Source of the DNA: Acanthaster planci
Lineage: Eukaryota; Echinodermata; Asteroidea; Valvatida; Acanthasteridae
Length of the DNA: 38,011 nucleotides
Assembly (NCBI RefSeq): GCF_001949145.1
Contig: NW_019091673.1
Coordinates: forward strand, 50,565 to 88,575
Direction: 5' to 3'
How positions within the stretch are numbered: position 1 is the stretch's first letter; every line of letters begins with the position of its first letter. Positions 20,507 through 32,700 of the stretch are shown piece after piece. The notes beneath the pieces were generated by a model, which was not told where the DNA came from, made no database searches, and saw only the letters and a program-made list of their open reading frames with translations. The translations under genes were made by a program, and so were the position numbers.

Positions 20507-20770
20507 CTAACTGTCCTCTTCATCATCCTGTTGCTCTTCCTTCACCTTGAAGGACATAGTCTGCTTCAAGGTGAATCTTGTCGCCTGGATGCGCTGGACC
20601 TGTGAAGCAGACAAGCCTGACAGACTACCAAAGCTAGCTGTGGAGGCATTGCTACCAGTCCGCAGCAAGCTGCTGGGTGTGCTGGTAAAGATGGGTGGTC
20701 TTCTCAGATGTAGGATGGCTTTCCAAAGCTTCTCCCGGTGTTGTTGGGGCATGGTAATACCAGTAAAGTC
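20507..20770 (-). CDS. TP63/TP73-like: p63/p73-like terminal exon: end of SAM domain and C-terminal tail
   Basis: The exon has 87 codons plus TAG. It opens [20 protein letters not shown], the last helices of a SAM domain (compare the p63 I-PEQ-R--IWK-IL pattern). It then has a Ser/Thr-rich stretch ([20 protein letters not shown]) and [20 protein letters not shown]. The latter resembles the conserved post-SAM (A)VRFTLRQTISF segment of p63, part of the transactivation-inhibitory region. It ends acidic (DDEEDS). The acceptor is GATGATAGCAG, phase 0. The leading splice-derived Asp puts its start at 20770 rather than at the Met at 20752. Confidence 0.93.
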   Translation of the reverse strand, partial: DFTGITMPQQHREKLWKAILHLRRPPIFTSTPSSLLRTGSNASTASFGSLSGLSASQVQRIQATRFTLKQTMSFKVKEEQQDDEEDS

Positions 20771-23700
20771 CTGCTATCATCAACAAGAACAAAACTTCAG
20801 TTGGCTTATGTGCAGGACTGTATTCAAACACAGACATGATCTGAGCATGAGTCTACCGCTAAACTTTTGAGTCTGAGTGAGAGATCACTTCAGTGGAGTT
20901 TCCATCTCAAATGCAACTTATAAACGTTTGGGAAAAGTACTTTTTAAGATTCAATTGCAGCTTTTATGAGGTATCCGTTGCTTCTAGCAATAAGATGTAA
21001 TGGAAAGCACATTAACAGGGATGTGAGTGGAACCTAAAAAAATCTGAAAATAGCCGAAATACTTAAGGGCCCTGGGAAACTTTTGAAATGTTGATGTGTT
21101 GTGGCACATTTTACAGCCTCCTAGGTCAACCATTTGTCATTTTTTCCTTGCCATTTACGCAACACATATTTCTAATTTTACTTTTTCTTCTTTTGTCTGA
21201 AATTCCTTATGGTTAAAATGAACTAGTAACAGGTAAATCAAAATTGTAAATATTGAGGTTTGTAAAGTGAGTTGGCCCTTTCCCACCTGATCTGACGTTT
21301 TCAAAATTTCAATTCTCTAAAGAATGCACATCAGACATCCAGGCTTTTGGATTTTCCGGGCACGGACACCGTCTATGGTGTTTTCATCCACATCCATTTC
21401 CGTGGATTTGTAACTTGAGGATCGGTCTTGTCAAAGACTGTATCCAAGTCAGAACCTCTTTGGATAATTGTACATTTGAGTTGCACTGATATTTCAATGG
21501 GTTTTATGTCCAAAATTTGTTTGAAAGCCCACAGAAAAAGAAGCAAAACTGCACCACAATGCATGACACAAGAACGTTCCACACCAGTTGGTACAAAGCC
21601 CTCTATCAGTGCAGCAAAAGCAAAACTTAACCCTAACACTCCTCAGTCCTCCAACAGGTGAAGGATTGAGGAGGGTTAGGGTTAACTAACCCTATTTCAA
21701 GCCACAAATTTACAGTGAAATGTGTGCTACCAAGCGTTACAGTGGAACTCGGTAGTCACTACTTCCGCTCACACAGGAATGGCTGCAAAGAGTCCCACTG
21801 ACACATGTATGAATATTGATATTTCATTGGCAGCCAATCACAGCACAATGACCAGTGGTCTGAGGATGCTGATTACACACAATGCTTGCTCTGCGGCGAA
21901 TGATAATGCACAGATTGGAATGAATTGTCCATGTATATGTACATCTACAGTGTTGTACATGTACTGTACGGTAAATTCAATCGCGTGCATTTAATATGCG
22001 TACTCAGCACTCCAGTAGTATACTGTTTGATGTTGGAAAGAGGACGTGCGAAGTTTGGCCTGACCATCACGTTTTGTCAGTAGAAACAGGGGAAAAAAAA
22101 CACGGAAAAATTGACACTGGCAAAAGAAGAAAAACGAGGAAAATCTTGCCGTCAATGGCAAAAAGCGGAAAATGAAATTTGGCAAATTCAACCAAAAAAA
22201 ACCGAAAATTGGCTAAAACGTGCAGATTTCACACCCCTGATTAACTTACAATACCTGCCACATCATTGCTGTTTTGAATGGAATTGTGAAATATTTTTGA
22301 ATATAAATCTTTCATTTCTCTATTTGAGAAATCCCAGGTCAAGACAGTGACACTATCAGATCTTGCATCAAAGCTATCCCTAGTTATGTGGATACGTCTA
22401 TTGTGTCATGTGTAATAAAATCTGGACCTAAACTGTGTGCATTAAGAGCTATAGGCATGTCAATCATCAGCCCTTCACAAGTAACAAACCCACTCACAGG
22501 TACTAGAGATGGCAAATGAAGCAAAGGAATGTTTTTGTCACAATTTATTTGAACAGTTTGTGAATTTAGACCAATGGACTTGTGAGGATGCCATAACAAT
22601 TAAGATTTATTAACAACATTTCCAATCAAGCACATCCTCATTGTATGTCTAATGATTACTGCCTGACAATGCCTTGCTGGCAGAAAAATGAGTAAATGGC
22701 TGTCTGAAGATGGTCTTTTCACGTTACAGTTTCATCTTTTTTTATCATGAGTTCACTTGGCCAGTGCTTTGATTGAGATTGGGAAATAGGAACACGTTAC
22801 TTTCTTGAGAGATGGCAGATGGCTGTTGGGCAACTGTGCAGAGGTTTCAAATGAATGTCTACACAGTACATGTGAAATTCTTTGTTTGTACAGAACCAGT
22901 TGCTTAGGACCAGTGAGCAACAAACGCCTTTCAATAACTGTTTCACATTAAGATATCAGTTACTCCTCAAACTCACCTCTAGGTTGATTTCATCAAGTTG
23001 GTCAATCGTGCGTACTCCTTTCTTGGTGAAGATATCAATATACTGCTGGCATCCAAGGCCTCCAAGCCAGCTGCAATGCAACACAAACACTACACAATAA
23101 ATCAGTTGGAAACAACGCAACTAGTCTCCAAACTCGTCTGGTTTTGTATTGGACAGTGGGACTCCTCCCCACAGCAGTGTGGGAAGAGTCTGCAAACGAA
23201 TACCTACCCTAAACATGCAAATTCCTTTGCACTCGATTCTAAACTTGATCAACTGTAGTGTGCCCTCAAGGCCCACGATGCATAGTGGCACCCATTGCCA
23301 TGTTCGTCCTTTTTCGGAGCGTGAGGCCCGAGCCAGTGGGGGGAGGACGGGAGGGTTGTGACTGTTAGTGTAGATATTTGTTGGCAGACTTTTCCTACAC
23401 TGCAGTGGGGGAGGAGTCCACTGCACGCAACCTACCCAAACATTCACTAAATATGCATAGCACCGTACCATGGAGGAGGGTAGGTGAGGAGACATTGAAA
23501 GTGTGTGTGTGTGGAATGATGAGGGTCTACCGCGGAAAGGAGACCATTGCTTACGGTGTAGAGCTGGAAGTAGCTCATGAGGTATGGGTCCTCGTATTCT
23601 TGGTGAAGAGGCAAGTGTAGACACGCCAGGAAAGAGCTCAATGCTAAATATTATTATTAAGTTGGCATTTTGTCATGCAGATAGTTTCCAAAAGACACTG

Positions 23701-26700
23701 CCAAAGGATGTTGGTACAGTATGCCAACCTTGCATGAAGACCATCATGTATGGAAGGAAGATAGTTGAGTCACATTTGGGCTAGGAGAATGTCAGTAGGT
23801 GAGACCTTATAAAGATGACAGAGGAACCAGGCTTACCAAGCTCGCCCTGGGGCCAAAAATGAGCTCTTGTGAAAGGGCCTAGGCTGAGGATGAAAGCCAA
23901 ACTCAGTTAAATCGGAGAATGTATAAGGACAGGAATGAAGAGATTGTTTCAAAATCCAGGACAGCTGGTAAGCTGACATGTGATGCCAGAGTAAGCTTCA
24001 GTCTGAAATGTACATCTGTCTACAAAGCGCCAGTTGCCATAGTGTTTGATTGTAGGAATGGCTAGTTGGTGAAAGTAGGCGGTAAAGTTGTTAAGGAGAG
24101 GACTCGTAGGATACTGACAGAGTGACGGAGTCGGACCCCAAAACTTCCTATGATGTAGATGGAGTAAAGGGAACTTGCATTCCCACGGGTGGACTGGAGT
24201 GTGAAATCAGACAACGCCAGATCCACCAACGAACCTGGATTGAATCTGACAGGGGTTGAGTTACTGTAGAAGAAACCTCATGCATATGTAATAATTATCA
24301 ACCAAGACTGGATTGAATCTGACAGGGGTTGAGTTACTGTAGAAGAAACCTCATGCATATGTAATAATTATCAACCAAGACTGGATTGAATCTGACAGGG
24401 GTTGAGTTACTGTAGAAGAAACCTCATGCATATGTAATAATTATCAACCAAGATTGGAGTTCAATCATGAGTTGGGCCTAAGGAAGGACAGACACAGGAA
24501 TTCATCTGACTGGCTGAATACCTGCTAGAACCTTACTACTGTAAGTTCAGGCATTGAGGCCACTTAAGGAGTGGTTTAGTCATTGGTGTCAGACCCAAGG
24601 GGAGGAGGTAGCGTCGACATTCCCTTTAGGCCTGCATCTACCAGTACTGCCCATAAGGAATATAAATTTATTGCAATACATTACGGTTGATCAAATTAAC
24701 ACAGGAGCGTGCAGCAAAATGGAAAACTTGAGAATTCAAAGATGCCAAAAATCACACATCCATTAAGAATTACACTAAAAAAAAGAAGGATGAACATGGC
24801 GGCGGTGCTGCTACGCATCATGGGCCTAGAGGGCACACTACGGTTGATCAAGTTTTAAGTGAATAGAATCAAGTGCAAAGGAATTTGCATATTTAGTGAC
24901 TGTTCGGGTAGGTCAAGTTCAGTGGACTACATTAACCCTAACAGTCCTCAATCCTTCACCTGTTGGAGGACTGAGGACTGTTAGGGTTAATCCTCAACTA
25001 ACACTACTACATACTGAGGTACATACATTTATCTTCAAGCAACAGAGTTTAATCAATAAAAAAGCAATGAGCTTTCTGCTGTGGTTTGCAATTAGACTAG
25101 TTGGCTCACCTTCTAATGCTCCTATCCACAGGAGACACCTGACTGGTTCCTGCCACCTGGCTCAGGCCCATGTGACCCAACCCTGCTTGATCCTCTGACC
25201 TTTGACCGTTCGGAGAACTCTGACCTCCCAGCATCTGGCTGCTGGAGATTTCCTGTGAGGAGACCACATCATCGGTGAACTTGGGCTGCTGATCCACTTC
25301 CATGGCTGAGGGGCCATCACAGTGGTCTCGAACACTATTGGAGGTCACAACCTCAGCATGCGGTGTCTGATGACGGGCAAGAGTGTGTAAGGGCAAGGTC
25401 CCATGACGTTGCAAGGCAGCCATCTGGGATTCTAGGGACGGTTGACTGGGCAGGAGAGGGGGATTGTTGAGAGGGGAAGAGCCTTGCTGCTGGGAAGCAC
25501 TGCTGGAGAACGAGTTGAATCGAGGCATGTTGGGAATTCTGCGATCAGAAAAAAAACCCGGAGGTGATCAATTAAAAGCTACAGCAACACTGGCAAAGCT
25601 TGGCTGGACACACACCTCTTTCCATGATTATACATGAACATACGTAATATTTATCAAGTCAGCAGTAATCATTGCATGATTGCTGCAATCAGGCTAGCAT
25701 CACGATGATTCTCCATGAGGTATAAAGGACAATTGAAATGTGCTCATTTCCATCCAACCATAACCAGCTCAGCTTGTTACATTAACAGTCCCAAATCCTC
25801 CAATTTCAATACGATTTTACATACACCCTAGGGGGTTAGGGTTTTAAAGGCTAAAAAGTAACTTTGAAATACAAATGTACAGGTAGCACTTGGATATTTA
25901 TGACCAACTGATGTTAAATGTTCAGAGGACTGAACTTGAACATTTGAGTTTGACAAGGTGGCAGTGATGTACTAAGAGTGGTGTGGAGATGTTCAAAGTG
26001 AAACATATTTCTATCATAATCCATTATTACATACTGCTGTCATTGGAAAGACATTTTATTAAAATCAAAGCCTACTTGTACTGCTTACATTTACGGCCGT
26101 TTTTTATAGCAGGCTTCAATCAATCAAGCAAGGTGTGCCTTGCAACAGCTGTCTCAAGTCCAGGGTGAAGCGAGTCCACACAGAAACCTCTCGAAACAAA
26201 CTTCAAGTGCTATCTACAGCCCATCCTCACAAAAAACTACCTAAGGGTGGGTGAAGACTATGGTTTGGGGGCTTGTCATTGGAAACCCCACTGTCTGACC
26301 AAAATCAATGAAGAACTGAAAAAATCCCAACAACATTTAAAAAAAAAAACTGACCAATTAAACAGCATTGCAGGCACTGTATCACTGAGCCCTGCTAGTC
26401 TGTAGTGTCTGCAAACTTAAGTTGATGAACATCTCTGCAGTACTATCCCTTTAAAAAATCTCAAATCTGCTGTCACTCTCAATTTGGTGATTAGTACCTC
26501 CAGAAAAAAATACATGTAACCAGAGCTGTATAGATAGAGAGATAGAAGCGGAAGCCTCAGATTTTGGGGGAAAAAATGACTATTCATTACGCGTACAGTA
26601 AAGCGTATACCAACTGTCCATGTGCACTGGCGGATAAACATGCTATTTTGTTTCCAACAAATATGGGAAGTACATCACAACTCTCTCTATACATGGCTCT

Positions 26701-29700
26701 GTTTTTAAGTCCCCACACCAACTAAAGTAAAAAACAATTGCAAAACCTAAGTCTCAACACACAGCTCTTAACACCGAGGTTATGGATAATAAATTGAATT
26801 TATTTATATGCAATTCGAAGATTTCATCACACACATTATATATAAATTTACAAATAAATGAAATGATCCATAATCAGCCCACTGGTATGTTTATCCATGT
26901 ACAAGTACAGACATGTGTGTAAAATGGCAGCTTGGCTTTCTGCAGGTTATAGAAATATGTACATGTAGGTTTGATTTATTTGAGTATTTTGTACCCTTAT
27001 GTATGCGTATGTACACATCCAAAGGACCATACTTTATACAGTGACATACAAGTTAATGATAAAAACTGCTCCAATTTTTATGGCAACAATTACATGTATG
27101 AGTGAAAAACCTGCTACCGGTAGGCAGTAACTTGATATTTATAACCTACAAATACTAGGTTATCAATAAATTCATATCATTTGTATGTACTGTATATGTA
27201 CACCGTTTAGGAGATATATGTAAAAGTCAAACTCCCAAAAGCCAACCAACCAGGTTTGGAGTGTAACTTTAGTTTATCAAAATATCTTCCTGGAGTTGAA
27301 GAACATATACCAGCATGGTAATTATTTCATGTACCGGTATAAACAAACACAAGTCCACAAAAACAGTGTGAAATGTGATGCTCAAAGCCTACACACTACA
27401 CTGACGCAAAATATGTGACTTTGCCAGTTAATTGGTGTTTTCCAACATGCAACTGTCATTTCATGTTGGTTTTGGCGATTGGTAAATTTTGCATCATGAA
27501 TCCAGACAGACAACACAACATACTGGTTCATTTCATGAACAAAACAAAGTTCTGCTCTTCCAATTGTGACAGTCTACAACAGTTGATTTCAATTTTTAAC
27601 ATTGTCTTTTTCATTGGCTATCATTTGGTACATCTCAAAAGTATCTTGTACATTCATGCTAAAAGCATTCAGCAACAGCAGGTGCAATACGCTAAAACCT
27701 AACTCCACCAAATAAGTGGGAAGGAGTGTTATCATTGTTTCATGAAAGCACAACGGGACAACCTGTCACTATAATATTAGTTTAAGGTCTGTTCTAGAGA
27801 CAGACAAATGACCAACAGGAATTAGGGCAACCATCCTCATCGGAGACTAACACCCCTGACATGAGTGACAAAGCACAGGTGTTCATGCTACTCAATTACT
27901 TAGAATTTCTCCACAGGATTATTTTTGCCCTTCTAAATCCTTCTGTTGAAAGTTTGACATGCCACACTGTATGCATAATACAGTTTCACAGTAGGATTCT
28001 TTCATGGCAATTAAGATGCTTATTTTAGTTCCTACATGTGGCACACACAGCACTTGACAAAAGGCAAGCTGGTCTGATTCCCAGCCCGCCACTGCTCAAG
28101 TCTTTACCAACAACTACATGTAGTCAACAGCTCTTCCAAGTTTTTCATGCTTAGTAATTCAGTGGTGGGAACAATTAAAAAATTTCTTGGAAATAATGAC
28201 TTGGTGCAGAAAGCTGCATGAAAGCTAATCATCCAGGGAGATATCATTGGTCTTGATCCAGCAATCAAGTTTTTCTACTGCATGTATCTTATTGGTCAAC
28301 ATCATGATCAGTAGCATCTTCTCTGTAATAAATATGAACTTGCTGCCAAAATCAGTAGCTAATTGAAGAGAAAACAAGGAAAGAATGAAAAGACAAAAAC
28401 AAGTTGGAAAAGATTACTTGTGCAAGCTGGTGGTAAATTGAATCACATGCTGACCTCATCTCAAGTGCAAAGCCTGCTGCATGTAGCCCAAAATTCAATG
28501 ATCACACCAATTGACTCGACTGAAGGCTAGGTGGAGAATGAATAAAGGTCCAAACCTGCTATATCTGAGTTTATCACAAGAGAGACTGTACAGAGGTTGT
28601 GACAGTCATACATTTGAGAATTGACTATGGGTAGAAGGGAACAGGCAAAATCAGAGGGGTTCAAAGGCTTGCAAGATTGAAGAATTAAGCAAGGACTTTA
28701 ACTCCATGTTCATGTTCATTAAATGGCAGATTATAGTAGGGTTTATAACCACGCATACTGGTTATAAAATGACAAGAAACTACTTTTCACGTCTGAAAAA
28801 GGACCAGTCTTAACTGACTAGATGCAAAATCCGAACTGTTCCATTATATACACATATTTCTCTCAGGTATCAGAAAATCCACCTCACTGGGACAGGATAT
28901 GAAACTTTTTCAAAACAACCCATTAATAAATAAAAACAGAAAGAAAAATCCTTATAAGCAAGGAATATTCATCTGAAAAAAGACAGTTTTCATACATGTT
29001 CACCTACATATTTGTCTAAAAACAACTGAGTTTGATGGTGTGAATTGCCAGCTAAACTGTTATGTACAAGTTACCGGTACATGTAGCCACAGAATACTGC
29101 AACGTGTATTACAACCCTTTCAATAAATTTGGTCCCTTTCTCGTTGACATTAAGACTCATAAGCCTTTGCAACAATGACCAAGCTAAACCCTATGTAGAA
29201 AAACTTCAAATATCAATCCTGATAGTGCTACAAGTGATAATAAATAAGATCCAAACAAAGACATGTAGGGTATATTACGCATACATGTATTTAAGAACAC
29301 ATGTACGTACATATAACATAGGGAAGAAGTAATAAATTACAATTAGAAACCACAGCAAATTAGTGGCAATATACATGTACACATGTACAATGTTTTTTTG
29401 CAAGAACATGAATACAATTCAATTTGTAGAGACATGCACTCTAGTACTAGTTTCTGAGATGATCTCCTTAAGATGGGGTTTTAAACAATGCATTTTCAAT
29501 GCGTTTAATTCTGTATAATATGCAGCTTTTGTATGAAATGCTTAAAGTAAACCCATTGATTCAAATTTCACCAACAGGTACATGTAGAAGACATGCCTGC
29601 ACTCTGTGAAATACTGTACTGTACTTTTGCACCTAGCAATCGTCCCCCCCCCACCCAAAGCACTCACCCCTGGCTTTGTGTCGCAGTTTAGTGTCTCTAA

Positions 29701-32700
29701 TGAAAGCATGATTACCACTGACACACCACATAAGATGGCTACCTTCGGGGAGGGGGGTTTTATCACTTCAAGTAACAATCTCTACATCTTGGGTGGGGTG
29801 GGGGGGGGAATTGATAGGCACATTTATGTATTGTTCACTAGGTAACTCCTGGGTTTTGTGGCCTTATTCAACTTTTATTAAACTGTGGTATTGCGAACTG
29901 GTAGACTTGTGGAATGTACATGTATGAACACAAAAACGGAGACAACCATCGGATAACTCCCTACTTGTTTGAATCTGTCATGTCTGTGGCTCTGGCAAGT
30001 GGTGGAAGGCTGGTGATCCTTTAAAAGTGATGGATGAAACCAGAGCGTGTGGAGGGAATTATACAGTCAGGATGAATGTTTCACTCTTAACATTCTGTAT
30101 CAAACAAGACTGGGCCAGCGATGATTATGCCATCATTTGACATGTGGTTACACGTGTCTGTTCACAAAACTCAAAAGGAAGAGAGGTAATGACAAGATAA
30201 CTTGCTTGCTGGCAGCTGAAAATATGACGCTGTCATGACAGCTAATATTTTGAGGGAAATTAATATCTGCACGTCAGCTGTTTGAACAATCCAAACCATA
30301 ATGGACCAAGTAACTGATGCACAAGAGTCCAACAGGCAGGATATTGTCCAACCCAGCTGAACTGTATAAAGATATTGCTTTCAATGGTTTTCGACAACTA
30401 GCCTCCTAGGGCCAGCTGTAAGGCATTTTCCCCCCAAAATCTTTAAAAAAAAGGACAAAAACCACTCCCTGATTTTTTCATTAACGAAAAAGACTTTCAC
30501 ATGTCAAAAATATATGAAAACCTGGGCTCTACCAAGATGGTGTTGGTTTAGTCAACTGGAAACGAAAGCTCTGAAAATACAATGCACGGATCTTGCAATG
30601 ATACAAACCTATGGCAGACTGGATCACAGAGCCAGTCAACAGTTGGTCAGAACTCACTGGAGGTACTGGGTGTTGAAGCATGACAAGGCTTTGCATCATC
30701 ATCCCATCATTTGCACTTTCAAAAAGCAGCAGCATATATGTAATATACAATGTACATCTTTACAACATTTGGTTTACGAACGAGTGGACTACAGATAACT
30801 TTGGGCTAACACATGTTATTGTCTCCATCCCAGCCTGGTATCCATTGCAGTTTACTAGGAACATTTTTCGTAAGATGTCATTGGAGCTTCCCTAGCAATA
30901 ATAATAGACTATTGGTTTCTAACACCGTCCTGACTATCCAAGCATGACAGACACTTGTTTGAATCATGATGTAGGAAAGTTGAGTCACACCCAATTCAGA
31001 TTGACATACAAAAATCACGCAAATATCTGCAAGATTTGAATTCCGTGCACATGTTGGGTACACAAGATCCTCAACACATAACAGGAGTTCTGGCATGCTG
31101 ATCAACAGTTGAAGAATGCCAAATTTCAGACGTCACTGTTAAGTGAGCCAAACTCAATGCAAATTAATGTAATACATCATTTAAAAATTTGACCTGACGA
31201 CATCCAAAGGCACCCCCATTATGGATGCAGATGATGACAACAAAAAAGTTTCTTTGAAATTTTTGGACAGAAATTGTTAAGCAAATTTAGCTTGTGGAAT
31301 AAATTATGCTAAAACCAATGTTTAGGGTCTCCTCCTTTTCTCTTTGTACCAAAAATGCTCAATCTACATGTATATAGCCGTTTTTAGTTGTCAGCTTTCA
31401 TGTTTCAATTTTTAAAAATGCACTCGATTAAAAAAAGGATGCAACCTCTCACTTGTTGACAGTGTTGTGAGAAGTGATGCAGCAAAAAGCTAAGTTGTTT
31501 CTTCAAATATTCTCCACTGCAGTTCTTTGGATAGCTTGTTTTAGTGTGCATGTAAGAAACCAAAATCTCTTTGGAGCGATTTAAGACTCTCTTTAGACTG
31601 TTCAGCTCTGTGACATTCTCATGTAACTGTCGGTAATGGGTGCCACAAATCTATCTCTGACTGCCTCAGTGTTATCCTGGACTATACCCGAACATGTCAG
31701 GACTGTGGAATATTGGTGAGCATAACAGTTCAGTTGTACTGGACGTGACAGCTGAAGTAGGATTACGACAGGAAGCACAGGCCAGCAACCCATCAGTCCA
31801 CACATTTTGTTTCTCTGCCAGTCACTGCTCCCGGTTTCACCCGTTGGAGGGTTTTGAGCACCTTCCCAAACCTGGAACATTACAAGCAGAGAAACAAAAT
31901 GAGTGGGTATGGGTGTGCCCTCCCATGCATGGAAGCCATAGGGGATATTCATTTGGAGCTCAGACAGAAAACAAGAGACAAACTCCCTCCCTGAACAACA
32001 GTACATCAAAGCTAGGAATCAAACGGCTCCACTTTATGGGTGTTGCTATTCTCACATTTCCAGAGGCAGTTAAACAGTCCCTTGGATCATCTCTAATGAT
32101 CACAGGTATTAGAACAGACATCCAGTTTCTCTCTTGGCCATATTCAGATCAGGACCATAATAATAACACACATTTGTAAAGCGCCATCTTATAGAAAACT
32201 ATTCCGAGGTGCTGATTATCATTATTCATGCACATTGAGTTCACATCATCTGAACATTCCTGAACCAATCTCAGCTCCCTGAGCAGTATACACGTGTACT
32301 AGTCCAATGCTGCCAAATTGACGCAAACAGCTAAACATAACCGTGTCTGTCCTCACAGGCACCCATTTAGGCACATGTAGGGGTAAGGTGACTTAACCAA
32401 GATCGCAACATGCTGCCACCAGCTGGATTCGAACCCCTGACCCTTTGACCTGAAGCTACATGTACAAACCCTAACCACTACGCCACACACCCCTAGAATT
32501 CTGACCCCTCAGTATTGACACACTTGCTAATCAGGCTTCAAGACTATACCGCTCAATGTCAGTCAGTTTGTGTCAGTATTACATGAGAAGTCAGAAATCG
32601 GAGGAAAAGTCAGAAAGAAAACTGCAGAAATATGTTATTCCACGAACGAATTACGGAATAAAATCACACACGTACCCAATGTGTCACAGCACTTTACTGA

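Noticed and set aside
20297-20870. + strand open frames of about 100 codons
   Set aside because: They overlap the antisense of the terminal p63/p73-like exon, which is strongly supported.
24234-24455. CRISPR array
   Set aside because: The units are contiguous 73-bp tandem copies without variable spacers, in a eukaryotic intron.
21631-24986. Interstitial telomere sequence
   Set aside because: Only single CCCTAA/TTAGGG units occur at the ends of a hairpin with TTAA flanks. There is no TTAGGG tandem run.
32410-32490. Possible tRNA gene on the - strand
   Set aside because: A and B boxes exist, but the arms do not pair into a cloverleaf as far as I can fold by eye, and SINE body and tail follow directly.
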